From Methanobacterium paludis (GTDB taxonomy: Archaea; Methanobacteriota; Methanobacteria; Methanobacteriales; Methanobacteriaceae), in NCBI RefSeq assembly GCF_000214725.1, contig NC_015574.1:124001-188000 (forward strand): a stretch of 64,000 nucleotides of DNA, read 5' to 3'. Positions 20,187-29,525 of the stretch are shown here, piece after piece. The notes under the pieces were generated by a model. The model was not told the DNA's origin and searched no databases. It saw only the letters and a list, made by a program, of their open reading frames with translations. Positions within the stretch are counted from its first letter, which is position 1. Every line of letters starts with the position of its first letter. A program made the position numbers and the translations under genes.

Positions 20187-20874
20187 CTCTTATCAACAGC
20201 TCAATCTTTTTAAATTCGTCGACTCCAAATTCACCGGTTTTCAATGATTTAACCATTCCTGTGATAGTTTCCTTGACAAAGTCTCTCACGAATGGATTTA
20301 AAGGTATCAAGTGATTGTCGATCTTAAGAAGGACGTCGTCTGACTCTGTTTTGCATTGGGTATTAGCTTCTCCCTTGATGTTGGCACTTATAAATTCCGT
20401 GCAGTTGCTGAAACCGCATTTTTTACAGTTGAGATTCTGGATCGTTCCAAAACTTCTTTCATCTACAAGATCCACAAGGGATTTAACATCTTCATCATTC
20501 ATTTCCATCACGTTCACATTTTTTATCGTGAACTCATCCTTAAAACTGGATGTTGAGACTTTAGCGTAGCTTAATTCTTTGAATCCTTCTAAAACCACAA
20601 AATCAATGTTTTTGATGAATTTCATCATGCTCAAAATGTCTTCAAGCTCTTTACTGTCTTTTAATGTGAAAAAAGTTTCTGCTCCCGTACCTACAACAAT
20701 TTCAGCACCAGCATCCTTATGTTTGCCCGTATCGCTTTCGGCCATGTCGAAGCTGTGGTGGGAGTGTTTGACAGTTCCAACTTTAAATCCTCTATTAACA
20801 AGCTCCTTAACGATTTTGGTGACTAACGTGGTTTTACCCGTATTTTTTGTCCCTACAACTGTTATGATCTTCAT
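20167..20874 (-). CDS. mobB: MobB-like molybdopterin-guanine dinucleotide protein with Fe-S-type tail
   Basis: GTP-binding adaptor in guanylation of molybdopterin. 235 residues. The P-loop GTKNTGKTTL is at residues 8-17 and VKHSHHSFD near 36 is typical of MobB. Residues about 150-180 add a Cys-rich segment (CKKCGFSNC, then QC), a 4Fe-4S-like binding pattern. That tail is not in E. coli MobB and could be an extra metal or cluster-binding domain. AAGGTG precedes ATG. Upstream partner of moaA. Confidence 0.88.
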   Translation of the reverse strand: MKIITVVGTKNTGKTTLVTKIVKELVNRGFKVGTVKHSHHSFDMAESDTGKHKDAGAEIVVGTGAETFFTLKDSKELEDILSMMKFIKNIDFVVLEGFKELSYAKVSTSSFKDEFTIKNVNVMEMNDEDVKSLVDLVDERSFGTIQNLNCKKCGFSNCTEFISANIKGEANTQCKTESDDVLLKIDNHLIPLNPFVRDFVKETITGMVKSLKTGEFGVDEFKKIELLIRDEFRKE

Positions 20875-21185
20875 TTTTACACCTTACAATTAACTTTTGG
20901 GATCATCAACGCAATTCATTGGATAATGAAAAATTCTACTGAATTTATTATTTGTCTATAAATTTTACTTATAAAATTATTGATCAAGATAGTTATAAAA
21001 AAAATAATATGGGTAACTTGAATGAATTCACTTAAAAGAAATAATTCACTTAAAAATCATTAAATTAGTGTTGGTGGATTAGATGAAGGCCATCACTTTA
21101 TAAAAATAAAGTTAAGAATATCAGAACGATGAAATAAACATTTAATAAGATCTAATCTTAAAAGATTGTAAATAAAATTTTAGGT
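20875..21185. other. non-coding gap moeA to mobB
   Basis: 311 bp of AT-rich sequence between the end of moeA and the start of mobB. It must hold the mobB-moaA promoter if they are not read from moeA. No repeat, ORF or RNA was recognised. Confidence 0.5.
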
Positions 21186-22403
21186 TCAACAGACTTTAAG
21201 GGAGCTGTACTTCAAAACTTTACATTTATCCCCTTTTTTGATTTCGCCAACACCTTCCTCTGCAATTATGTAACAATTCGAAAGGACTATGGATTTGTTT
21301 ATTCCTGCTTTGGTTCTTATTGGATAAACTATACCTTTATCCTCTTTTAAATCAGCTCTTATGATGTTGTGTTTTTCTTTGGATGATCTGATATCGTTTC
21401 CAGCCACGTATTCAGTTAATGGGAATTCTTTTTGAATGTTTTGCATTTTAAGAATATAACTCCTAACAAAGGCATCGTACTGGACAGCTGCAGCGACAGG
21501 ATAGCCTGAAAGCATGAAAACAGGTTTTTTGTTCACAACTCCGAAACCCACGGGTTTTCCAGGTTTGGCTGAAACTCCGTGTATTAAAACTTCTCCTAAA
21601 CTATTTACTGCATCTATTACAAGGTCTCCTTTGCTTATTGCTGTTCCGCCAGTTGTTATAACTGCGTCATATCTACCTACTGCATCTTTCAATTCTTTAA
21701 GCAGTGTTCCAATATTGTCAGGACAGTTTATCAAGTAGGGTACTGCCATTGTATCTTCTATAAGACATTTTAAAGCATATCTATTAGAATTAATTATTTT
21801 GCCAGGTTTTAAATCTTTTGAAGGCTCAACCAATTCGCTTCCCGTTGTTATGATGCCTATTTTTGGTTTTTTAAATACTTCAACGGTTTTATGGCCTGCT
21901 GATGCAATTAATGCAACGTGATGAGGACCCAGTAATTGGTCTGCCTTTAAGATCACTTCTCCCCTTTTGAGGTCTTCTCCTTGGAATGATACATCTTTTT
22001 GAAATTTTAAGGATGAGTTAATCTTTATTTTGTTTTCTGATAGTTCCACGTGCTCATGCATAACGACAGCGTCAGAACCTTTGGGCATTGGAGCTCCTGT
22101 AGCTATTCTGAGCGCCTCTCCACTTTTCAAAACAGATTGATAAATTGAACCCGCCCCAATTTCACCTACAACATCAAGGTAAACTGGTTTTGATTTGGAA
22201 GCTTCCTTGGTGTCGTCTGCAATAACTGCGTATCCATCCATTGCAGCCCTATCAAATGGTGGAACATCTATTAAAACAGTCACTTTCTGGGCTAAAACCC
22301 TTGAATTTGCATCTTCAAGAGTTATTTTCTCTTTTTTAGGTTTTGTTTTTAAATCTTCAATTATATTCAAGGCTTCTTTTACAGGGATGAGTTCTGGATA
22401 CAT
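21186..22403 (-). CDS. moeA: molybdopterin molybdenumtransferase MoeA
   Basis: Inserts molybdate (or tungstate) into adenylated molybdopterin. About 405 residues with the MoeA order: domain with ALRVLAQ-like NSRVLAQKV, DVPPFDRAAMDGYAV, RIATGAPMPKGSDAVV, then the MoCF domain TTGSELV, ITTGGTAISKGD and a PGKPVGFG loop, and the C-terminal beta domain. ATG at 22403 is preferred over the TTG one codon earlier because GGTG lies 5 nt before it. First gene of the moeA..mobB-moaA strand. Confidence 0.94.
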   Translation of the reverse strand: MYPELIPVKEALNIIEDLKTKPKKEKITLEDANSRVLAQKVTVLIDVPPFDRAAMDGYAVIADDTKEASKSKPVYLDVVGEIGAGSIYQSVLKSGEALRIATGAPMPKGSDAVVMHEHVELSENKIKINSSLKFQKDVSFQGEDLKRGEVILKADQLLGPHHVALIASAGHKTVEVFKKPKIGIITTGSELVEPSKDLKPGKIINSNRYALKCLIEDTMAVPYLINCPDNIGTLLKELKDAVGRYDAVITTGGTAISKGDLVIDAVNSLGEVLIHGVSAKPGKPVGFGVVNKKPVFMLSGYPVAAAVQYDAFVRSYILKMQNIQKEFPLTEYVAGNDIRSSKEKHNIIRADLKEDKGIVYPIRTKAGINKSIVLSNCYIIAEEGVGEIKKGDKCKVLKYSSLKVC

Positions 22404-22768
22404 CAAAGCACCAACTACTATTTTTATTTTTAAGGATTACCCTCTATTATTTGGATAAACCTGATTTTTTTATAAGTACCTTAAAGAATTAATTTATTCT
22501 AACTTATTTTTTTTAAAAATTTTAAATAATTTTTTTAGTATTATACTTAAGTAAAATTAAAACTAACACGTGTTTTATCATGGTTATCTAAAATAAACTT
22601 AGTGGTATTAACTGTCTTAACAGTTTAACTTCAAAATTCTGAATTTTTCGATAGTTAAATTTGAATGTTTTGTTTGTTATTTATAAATCTGATTTAAGCA
22701 TATTTTCTATTTTAAGAAGTAACTTCTTTTCAACAGTCCTTTTAAGAAATTGATATCCAAACATTTAA

Positions 22769-22783
22769 GTGTGATTACTACAC
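22769..22783. promoter_or_regulatory. GTGT-N7-ACAC element upstream of fwd TATA
   Basis: GTGTGATTACTACAC, just upstream of the TATA box. It shares 11 of 15 positions, including both arms, with the element at 22846. Likely operator pair for the fwd operon. Confidence 0.45.
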
Positions 22784-22845
22784 AACAATATATATAATTT
22801 TCTTTTTTATTCCAGTAGCAATTTATATATTAATGGTAAAGAAAA

Positions 22846-22860
22846 GTGTAATCAACACAC
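22846..22860. promoter_or_regulatory. GTGT-N7-ACAC element in fwd leader
   Basis: GTGTAATCAACACAC, about 77 bp centre to centre from the first copy, on the other side of the TATA box. It lies in the leader if the operon's first gene starts at 22872. Confidence 0.45.
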
Positions 22861-22871
22861 ATGGTGTCCAA

Positions 22872-23327
22872 ATGCCAAAACATATAATTTCAGGATTGAA
22901 GTATCTAGCAGCAGTTGAACTGATAAGGGAAGGGCATAATCAGAAAGAAGTCGCCCAAATGTTGGACATGGATAGATCAACCGTTTCACACTATTTAAAT
23001 GGTAGAAATATTTCATGGAACTCCATAGAGATAGCGAAGTTGATTACAGAACTTTGTCCCAGGGACTTTTTGACTTTAGCCTATGCCCTCATGCAGGAAA
23101 AAGCAAGGATAATAATTAAAACTTGCTCAAAGAGAGAATACAAGGGAACGGTGAAGGATTCATGTATTGGTTGTGGACTTTGTGCAGACACATGTCTGAT
23201 GAAAGCCATTGTGTTAAACGATCTTAAGGCACAAATAGATTCTAATTGGTGCTGTGGATGTCTCATGTGTAGGGAAACTTGCCCTACTAACTCAATAGAA
23301 ATTTTGGAGGTAAAAAATGGTTTCTAA
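22872..23327 (+). CDS. HTH domain fused to 2x[4Fe-4S] ferredoxin, first gene of fwd operon
   Basis: 151 residues if started at ATG 22872 (GGTG 5 nt before); an upstream ATG at 22833 has no such site and would put an operator inside the gene. Residues 1-50 are a helix-turn-helix (NQKEVAQMLDMDRSTVSHYLNGR); residues about 90-145 hold two clusters, CIGCGLCADTC and CCGCLMCRETCP. It overlaps fwdF by 11 bp. In Methanothermobacter the fwd operon also begins with a small Fe-S gene called fwdH, and this is probably its counterpart. A redox or metal-sensing autoregulator is an inference from the fusion. Confidence 0.7.
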   Translation: MPKHIISGLKYLAAVELIREGHNQKEVAQMLDMDRSTVSHYLNGRNISWNSIEIAKLITELCPRDFLTLAYALMQEKARIIIKTCSKREYKGTVKDSCIGCGLCADTCLMKAIVLNDLKAQIDSNWCCGCLMCRETCPTNSIEILEVKNGF

Positions 23328-24381
23328 TACGAAAGAGGTCAAAGCCAGGGACTTTGATATTGGAAGGTCAGCAGAAGAAAAGCGCGAGCTTTCTTTTAAA
23401 GATGACGTTTGTGTTGGTTGCGGTATCTGTGAAAAGATATGCCCAGTCGAAGCAATAGAACTTGGCGATATCGGCGCAATAGTAAGAACAGGTGCTGATG
23501 AATCCAAAATAAATGTAGATGAAGATAAATGTGTATTATGTGGTATGTGCAGTGTTGGATGTCCTGTAGATGCTTTAGACTTTAAAATAGACGAAAAATC
23601 CATAAAAGACATGGATATATATCCACATCTCTTATCATCCGCAGAAATTGAAGATGATACATGTATTTACTGCCGGGCATGTGAAACAGCATGTCCACGA
23701 GAAGCAATAACCATTGCAAGGGACTTACCAGATAGATCCAAACTCGTAACAGGTGAAATTGAGATAGATAAAGAAACATGCATAAATTGCGGTGTTTGTG
23801 AAGAGATGTGCCCTGCAGACGCAATAACAATAGATCACAAATTACCAACATCCGATGATCCTACGGTAGCCTCTGACATAAACGTTGACAAAGACAAATG
23901 TGTTTACTGTCTAGTCTGTAAAAAAGCATGCCCTGTTGACGCAATAAAAGCAGTCTGCAGAAGCTGTTCATACGGAGAATACGACTTAAACCCAGAAGAT
24001 ACTGAAATCAAAGGAAGTTCCTTTATAGATGAGGAAGCATGTGTGAACTGCGGATGGTGTCAGGAAATCTGTCCAGTAGACGCAGCAGAAGTCACCAAAC
24101 CATTCGAGGGTGAATTATCAATTGATCAGGACACTTGTCAGGCATGCGGAGCATGTGTTGATATCTGCCCATGTAACGTACTCTCATTCCCAAGTTCCAC
24201 CGAACCTGGAAAAATAGCTGAAAAAGTCAGTTCAGATGAGAAATACTGCATATACTGTGGTGCATGTGAAAATGTTTGCCCTGTTAAAGCAATAAACGTT
24301 AAGAGAACAGATATAAAACACACACCTACAAAGTCAAAATCATGGGGAAAGAGATTGGAATCTCTTAAAACTAAAACCTAA
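23317..24381 (+). CDS. fwdF: formylmethanofuran dehydrogenase polyferredoxin FwdF
   Basis: Brings electrons to and between the catalytic subunits for CO2 reduction to formyl-methanofuran. 354 residues with about eight [4Fe-4S] motifs of CxxCxxCxxxCP form (for example CVGCGICEKICP, CVLCGMCSVGCP, CIYCRACETACP, CINCGVCEEMCP). GGAGG lies before the ATG inside the preceding gene. A second copy of this family is at 47766-48773. Confidence 0.93.
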   Translation: MVSNTKEVKARDFDIGRSAEEKRELSFKDDVCVGCGICEKICPVEAIELGDIGAIVRTGADESKINVDEDKCVLCGMCSVGCPVDALDFKIDEKSIKDMDIYPHLLSSAEIEDDTCIYCRACETACPREAITIARDLPDRSKLVTGEIEIDKETCINCGVCEEMCPADAITIDHKLPTSDDPTVASDINVDKDKCVYCLVCKKACPVDAIKAVCRSCSYGEYDLNPEDTEIKGSSFIDEEACVNCGWCQEICPVDAAEVTKPFEGELSIDQDTCQACGACVDICPCNVLSFPSSTEPGKIAEKVSSDEKYCIYCGACENVCPVKAINVKRTDIKHTPTKSKSWGKRLESLKTKT

Positions 24382-24391
24382 GGGTGATTAA

Positions 24392-24622
24392 ATGGAACTT
24401 AAAGTAAATCAAGATAACTGCCTTGGCTGCGGTGTTTGTGTGGTTGCATGCCCGGTAAATGCATCCATCAGTCCAGAAGTAGCGGGTGGTCATGGATCTA
24501 AAACAACTGATATAATCATGATGGTTGAAAATGGAGTTATTAAACTATTTAGCCCAGATAAATGCACCAAATGCGGCACATGTCAACTTTTCTGCCCAAC
24601 AGATGCAATCTGGCTGGAGTGA
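24392..24622 (+). CDS. fwdG: formylmethanofuran dehydrogenase ferredoxin subunit FwdG
   Basis: 76-residue 2x[4Fe-4S] ferredoxin with CLGCGVCVVACP and CTKCGTCQLFCP. It links the polyferredoxin to FwdB in the known complex. It begins 10 bp after fwdF and ends 9 bp before fwdD; GGTGAT precedes the ATG. Confidence 0.92.
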   Translation: MELKVNQDNCLGCGVCVVACPVNASISPEVAGGHGSKTTDIIMMVENGVIKLFSPDKCTKCGTCQLFCPTDAIWLE

Positions 24623-24631
24623 GGTGTTAGA

Positions 24632-25162
24632 ATGACGTATGTGGATAAACCTACAGTTTCAAACGTTGTGAAACTTGAAGACCCCAACGTAGCAAAGGTC
24701 AATAAATTAGAGGTCATGCTCAACACAGGAACAGATATTTATCAAGGAGCCTGCAAAAAAAGAGGCTCTACCCTTAAAGATGAGTACAGGAAGGTTGCAG
24801 GAATAGCTTACATGGACCCAAAGGACATGGCCAAGTTAGGTGTTGCCAACTGGGAAAGTGTTCTTGTAAAATCTGACTGGGGTGAAGTTGTTGTTTACGC
24901 AGCACATTCAAGGGATGCACCCCACGAAGGAATGATATTCATTCCAAAAGGACCATGGGCAAACGTAATTGTGAGTCCTGAAACTTACTGCTGCAACGAC
25001 CCAACTTACAAGGGAATCGACGCAACAGTTGAAAAAACTGACAAAGAAGTTCTTTTAATGGCTGACCTCATGAGGGCAGTTTACAAAAAATACGTTAAAA
25101 CTGAAAAGGACGTTGGCGAGCTCTCTTCACTTGGAGAGATGCCTGTCTACAAAAAAAAATAA
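24632..25162 (+). CDS. fwdD: formylmethanofuran dehydrogenase subunit FwdD
   Basis: 176 residues. It is the molybdopterin-dinucleotide-binding C-terminal domain of a formate dehydrogenase-like catalytic pair, encoded apart from FwdB. Motifs include LMLNTGTDIYQGA, ARLG-like MAKLGVANWESVLV and FIPKGPWANVIV. Start ATG with GAGGTG upstream. Follows fwdG, precedes fwdB by 12 bp. Confidence 0.92.
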   Translation: MTYVDKPTVSNVVKLEDPNVAKVNKLEVMLNTGTDIYQGACKKRGSTLKDEYRKVAGIAYMDPKDMAKLGVANWESVLVKSDWGEVVVYAAHSRDAPHEGMIFIPKGPWANVIVSPETYCCNDPTYKGIDATVEKTDKEVLLMADLMRAVYKKYVKTEKDVGELSSLGEMPVYKKK

Positions 25163-25174
25163 GGAGGACGTAAC

Positions 25175-26515
25175 ATGGCATACGAAGAACCTGTTACTGA
25201 TTACGATAAAATCGTCGAAAACTGCACATGTGCATTTTGCGGAAGTAACTGTGACGATTTAGATTACCTGGTTAAAGATAACCACGTTGTTGGTGTAAGA
25301 CATGCCTGCAGACTTGGTGCAAGTAAGATCATGGAAGACGAGGATCAGAGGTTATTAGTCCCAATGGTAAGGGATGAAAACGGTGAACTGGTTGAAGTTG
25401 ACTGGGACACGGCTCTTGATAAGGCAGCTGAACTCATAGCAAACTCTGTAAGACCGCTATTCTACGGGTGGAGTGAAACTTCAATAGAATGTATGAAAAG
25501 AGGATTAGAGCTTACAGAATATGTTGGAGCAGTTATAGACAATCAAGCAACAATCTGCCACGGACCAACTGTCCAGGCAGTTCAGAACGTGGGATACCCC
25601 CTTATGACTCTGGGTGAAGTGAAAAACAGGGCAGACATGGTTGTTTACACTGGAAGTAATCCAATGAACGCACACCCAAGGCACCTTTCCAGGTACACAA
25701 CATTCCCAAGGGGATGGTTCAGACAAAGAGGAAGATTCGACAGGACACTCGTTACATGGGATCCAAAATTCTCAGACACAGCAAAAATGTCGGACATATG
25801 GGTACCATTTGAAGAAAACGGTGACTACGAATTTGTAGATGCTATAAGAGCAGTTTTAAAGGGTAAAGAACTTAAAAAAGATGTTATTGCAGGTATACCC
25901 AAAGAAGACATAGTTGAACTCACCGAGGCAATGACCAAAGTTGAATTTGGAGCTCTTTTCTTTGGATTAGGATTAACCCACACCTTATCCAAACAGAGAA
26001 ACATAGACATTGCAATTCAGCTTGTTCAGGACCTCAATGCATACACCAAATGGGTGCTTCTTCCAATGAGGGGTCACTACAACGTTAATGGATTCAACAT
26101 CTTCTTATCCTACGAGATGGGATTCCCATACGGTGTTGACTTCTGTAGAGGATACCCAAGATACATGATAGGAGAAACAACAACCATAGACCTCTTAAAC
26201 AGGAAAGAACCCGACGTATTCATGGTAATAGCTGCAGACCCTGGTGCACACTTCCCTGGTGGGGCCCTTAAACACCTTACAGAAATACCGGTCATCCAGA
26301 TCGATATACACTGGGGACCATCAACAGAAATTGCAGATATCGTACTTCCAGGAACTTTCATAGGTGTGGAAACTGCAGGAACCAGCTATAGGATGGACTC
26401 AGTCCCAATTCACATGAAAAAAGCCATAGATCCACCTGAAACATGTAGGGAAGATGAATGGATCGTAAATGAGTTATTCCAAAGGGTTAAGAAAATAAAG
26501 GAAGCTAGTAAATAG
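25175..26515 (+). CDS. fwdB: formylmethanofuran dehydrogenase catalytic subunit FwdB
   Basis: Reduces CO2 to formate at a W (or Mo) bis-pterin site; the formate is channelled to FwdA. 446 residues. N-terminal [4Fe-4S] ligands Cys17/19, Cys22, Cys26 and Cys45. The metal ligand is Cys128 in TICHGPTV, so it is the cysteine rather than selenocysteine form. AAGGAGG lies before ATG. The gene order D-B-A-C differs from the D-A-C-B order I remember for Methanothermobacter. Confidence 0.94.
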   Translation: MAYEEPVTDYDKIVENCTCAFCGSNCDDLDYLVKDNHVVGVRHACRLGASKIMEDEDQRLLVPMVRDENGELVEVDWDTALDKAAELIANSVRPLFYGWSETSIECMKRGLELTEYVGAVIDNQATICHGPTVQAVQNVGYPLMTLGEVKNRADMVVYTGSNPMNAHPRHLSRYTTFPRGWFRQRGRFDRTLVTWDPKFSDTAKMSDIWVPFEENGDYEFVDAIRAVLKGKELKKDVIAGIPKEDIVELTEAMTKVEFGALFFGLGLTHTLSKQRNIDIAIQLVQDLNAYTKWVLLPMRGHYNVNGFNIFLSYEMGFPYGVDFCRGYPRYMIGETTTIDLLNRKEPDVFMVIAADPGAHFPGGALKHLTEIPVIQIDIHWGPSTEIADIVLPGTFIGVETAGTSYRMDSVPIHMKKAIDPPETCREDEWIVNELFQRVKKIKEASK

Positions 26516-26523
26516 GTGATCTC

Positions 26524-28242
26524 ATGGAAAGCATATTAAAAAATGGTATAGTATATGATCCAACTAACAACATAAAAGGTGAGAAGAAGGACGTAATGAT
26601 CCGCGATGGAAAGATCGTTGACAGCGTCTCTTCTGATGCTCAAGTAATTGATGTTACAAACAAACTGGTAATGGCTGCAGGTGTAGATGTTCATTCCCAC
26701 ATTGCAGGTCCTAAACTCTGTGTTGGAAGACTTTACAGGCCAGAAGATGAAAGAAGAGGGGTGAAAGCTAAAACAGCAACTGCAAGGGCTGAAACAGGGT
26801 TTTCAATACCAAGCTGTCCTGCAACCGGATACAGATACTCAAAAATGGGTTACGGAACAGTTGCAGAGGCTGCAGTTCCACCACTTGAGGCAAAACACAC
26901 CCATGAAGAAATAATGGCCATTCCAAACATAGACATTTCACCACTCGCTCTGTTTGGAAACAATTGGTTTGTACTGCAGTTTGTTAAAGAGGGAGATCTC
27001 GAAGGTTTAGCAGCATTCGTATCCGCATGGCTCAAAATAAGCAAATGTTATGGAATGAAAGTTGTTAACCCCTGTGGAAGTGAAGCATGGGGCTGGGGTA
27101 TGAACGTACATGGAATTGACGACCCTGCACCATACTGGGATGTAACTGGTAGACAAGTTATGGTAGCATTGACAAAGGTAAATGAAATGCTTGGACTACC
27201 ACATTCCATGCACATACACACTAACGACCTCGGACACCCAGGAAACTATAAAACAACCCTGGAAACCATGAAAGCTGTTGAAGACCTGAAGAAAAATCCT
27301 TCAGTAAGCAGGAACCAGATAATGCACTGTACCCACCTTCAGTTCCATGCCTACGGAGGTACTACGTGGAGAGATGCTAAATCTGGTGCAAAGCCACTTG
27401 CAGATTACATAAACAAACACGACCACATTACATGTGATGTAGGGCAGGTAACTCTTGATGAGACCACAACCATGACTGCAGACGCACCAATGGAATACGA
27501 TCTCTACAAACTCAGCGGTTTAAAATGGGCCAATAAGGACATTGAACTTGAAACAGCATCTGGTTTAATACCTTGCATATACTCTGGAAAAGCACCAGTT
27601 AGCTCATTACAATGGGCTATTGGATTAGAGTTATTCCTCATGATAGACGACCCATGGAAGGTTGTTCTCACAACAGACAGTCCTAACGCAGGTCCATTCA
27701 TAAGATACCCAAGAATCATCTCCTGGCTCATGAGCAGTGACCGTAGGACTGAGATGATTGAAAACAAAGAAGTACACAAATGGGTAAGTAAAAGAACTGA
27801 TCTACCAACACTTGACAGGGTTTACGATTGGAATGACATAGCAACAGTAACAAGGTCTGCACCTGCTAAAATTTTAGGATTTGAAGAGAGAGGACACTTA
27901 GGTGTTGGAGCAAACGCTGATGTGGCAGTTTACGATATTGAACCAGAAAACTTCGACCCAACCAAAGCTGCAAACGCTGCAGTGGTAGAAGATGTATTGG
28001 GAAGAGCTTTATACACAATTAAAGATGGTCAGATCCTTGTTAAAGATGGTGAAATCGCAAAAGTAGTTCCAAGTCGCCATTTATGGACCAACATACAGGG
28101 ATTCGAACAGCAAGAGAAAAAGGTGCTTGAAGATATCATGCCGATGTTCAACAAGTATTACACCATCAAATTTGAAAACTACAAGGTACACGATCACTAC
28201 ATAGAACCTTCAATTGAGTACAAGGTTAAAGCAAGTAAATAA
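26524..28242 (+). CDS. fwdA: formylmethanofuran dehydrogenase subunit FwdA
   Basis: Amidohydrolase-fold subunit with a binuclear zinc site that condenses formate with methanofuran. 572 residues. Metal-binding HSH is at residues 57-59 (GVDVHSHIAG). Further ligand regions are HSMHIHTNDLGHPGN and QIMHCTHLQFHAYGG, and the catalytic Asp region is LTTDSPNAGPF. GGTGAT precedes the ATG 8 bp after fwdB. Confidence 0.95.
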   Translation: MESILKNGIVYDPTNNIKGEKKDVMIRDGKIVDSVSSDAQVIDVTNKLVMAAGVDVHSHIAGPKLCVGRLYRPEDERRGVKAKTATARAETGFSIPSCPATGYRYSKMGYGTVAEAAVPPLEAKHTHEEIMAIPNIDISPLALFGNNWFVLQFVKEGDLEGLAAFVSAWLKISKCYGMKVVNPCGSEAWGWGMNVHGIDDPAPYWDVTGRQVMVALTKVNEMLGLPHSMHIHTNDLGHPGNYKTTLETMKAVEDLKKNPSVSRNQIMHCTHLQFHAYGGTTWRDAKSGAKPLADYINKHDHITCDVGQVTLDETTTMTADAPMEYDLYKLSGLKWANKDIELETASGLIPCIYSGKAPVSSLQWAIGLELFLMIDDPWKVVLTTDSPNAGPFIRYPRIISWLMSSDRRTEMIENKEVHKWVSKRTDLPTLDRVYDWNDIATVTRSAPAKILGFEERGHLGVGANADVAVYDIEPENFDPTKAANAAVVEDVLGRALYTIKDGQILVKDGEIAKVVPSRHLWTNIQGFEQQEKKVLEDIMPMFNKYYTIKFENYKVHDHYIEPSIEYKVKASK

Positions 28243-28256
28243 GAAGGAGTGTTTAA

Positions 28257-29066
28257 ATGAAAACTATAACATTAACTCCAAAAAAATTTTCCAGCATAGC
28301 TCTGGAATTTGATGAACTTATTCCGGATAAGATATATAACTGGACCAAAGAAGATCTAGAAAAATATCAGGTACCAAGGGGGAATTCAAGATTCCCATTG
28401 AGTGACTACTTTGATATTCAGGTAGAAGGTTCTGCTGAAGGTCCAGAAGAAGTCAAAATGATATGTGATGGAGATATGGGCAGAGTCAAATATATAGGAT
28501 GTAAAATGGGTGCCGGAGAAATAATAGTCAACGGTGATGCAGACATCCACGTTGGTGCAGAGATGGAAGGTGGTTCCATTACAGTAAATGGAAACACAGA
28601 AACTTATCCTGGCAGGGAAATGAAAGGTGGAAGCCTGGAAATCATGGGTAACGTTAAGGAGTACTGTGGAACTTCGTACATCGGTGAATGGAGAGGTATG
28701 AGTGGTGGAGTTATAAAAGTCCACGGAAACGCAGGAAAACAACTTGCAGACTGTATGTCTGGCGGTGAAATTTACGTTGACGGTGACTGTGACATACTCG
28801 CTGGAATCCATATGACCAAAGGTTACATTGAAATAGGTGGAAATGTGACCCGATGGCCTGGTGGACAGATGAAAAATGGTACTATTGTTGTCAAAGGAAA
28901 ACTTGGTAGATTACTTGAAGGTTTCGAACCAGAAGGAGTTTACACAAATCCTGAGGTCCACGGAAAACAGCTTCCGGGTAAGTACATAAAATACATTGGT
29001 GACATAGGGGTAGACGGAAAAGGAAGTCTTTGGCTCAACGCTGAGAAAAACAGGGACTTATTGTAA
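28257..29066 (+). CDS. fwdC: formylmethanofuran dehydrogenase subunit FwdC
   Basis: 269 residues, a right-handed beta-helix of repeated GxxMxGGxIxVxGN units (for example GAEMEGGSITVNGN, GREMKGGSLEIMGN, ADCMSGGEIYVDGD), related to the GXGXG domain of glutamate synthase. It is a structural subunit holding FwdA and FwdB together. Last fwd gene; an oligo-T terminator follows at 29087. Confidence 0.94.
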   Translation: MKTITLTPKKFSSIALEFDELIPDKIYNWTKEDLEKYQVPRGNSRFPLSDYFDIQVEGSAEGPEEVKMICDGDMGRVKYIGCKMGAGEIIVNGDADIHVGAEMEGGSITVNGNTETYPGREMKGGSLEIMGNVKEYCGTSYIGEWRGMSGGVIKVHGNAGKQLADCMSGGEIYVDGDCDILAGIHMTKGYIEIGGNVTRWPGGQMKNGTIVVKGKLGRLLEGFEPEGVYTNPEVHGKQLPGKYIKYIGDIGVDGKGSLWLNAEKNRDLL

Positions 29067-29086
29067 ACTTTCTATTTTCTACTCTA

Positions 29087-29101
29087 TTTTTTTTATTTTT
29101 T
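29087..29101 (+). terminator. oligo-T terminator of fwd operon
   Basis: T8-A-T6 about 20 nt after the fwdC stop codon. Confidence 0.55.
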
Positions 29102-29166
29102 AGTTTTCAAATAATTTAATCAAACTTTTTATGCTTGAAGGTTCTATATTTTTATGGGTGATTTTC

Positions 29167-29460
29167 ATGGAAGAAGAAATAAACTTAAAAGCTGATGAAG
29201 CACTGGATTACGTAAAAAACAATGTTGAAACATACGATACCCTTGAATTATCTTATAACAGGGTTTTCGTCCCTGCGGAAGTTCTTGATATAAATGTGGG
29301 CACAAAAAATGGTGAAAATAGTTTGAATCTTATGTTGAAGATGAAAGGTGAAATTATACATGAAACTGTACAATTAGACCTTGAGGAAGTAAAGGATGAA
29401 CTCGTAGAGATAAGGCATGTAACAAATGATAAAACTACTGTGATTGTTGTTGAATCTTAA
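29167..29460 (+). CDS. small acidic protein, possible DUF2097, copy 1
   Basis: 97 residues from ATG 29167, which has GGTGAT upstream; the longer ORF from 29131 is not preferred. Unknown function. Shares with the next gene the pattern A.NYV..NVE.YD.LELSY.R.F.P.EVL.I and a near-identical DLEEVKDxLVEI block. I believe this is the methanogen family DUF2097, but that is from memory. It lies after the fwd terminator, so it has its own promoter or reads through. Confidence 0.6.
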   Translation: MEEEINLKADEALDYVKNNVETYDTLELSYNRVFVPAEVLDINVGTKNGENSLNLMLKMKGEIIHETVQLDLEEVKDELVEIRHVTNDKTTVIVVES

Positions 29461-29525
29461 ATTATAAATATAATGCAACTTAAAAATCTTGTTTATAAAA
29501 AAAAGCTTTATAAGAAGGTGTTTTA

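Larger units (their letters stand above)
22404..22871. promoter_or_regulatory. moeA/fwd divergent promoter region
   Basis: Between moeA and the fwd operon. It contains a 10-bp palindrome AACACGTGTT (22565-22574), a TATA box AATATATATAATT (about 22787-22799) and two GTGT-N7-ACAC elements, listed separately. Very AT-rich; no ORF. Confidence 0.5.
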
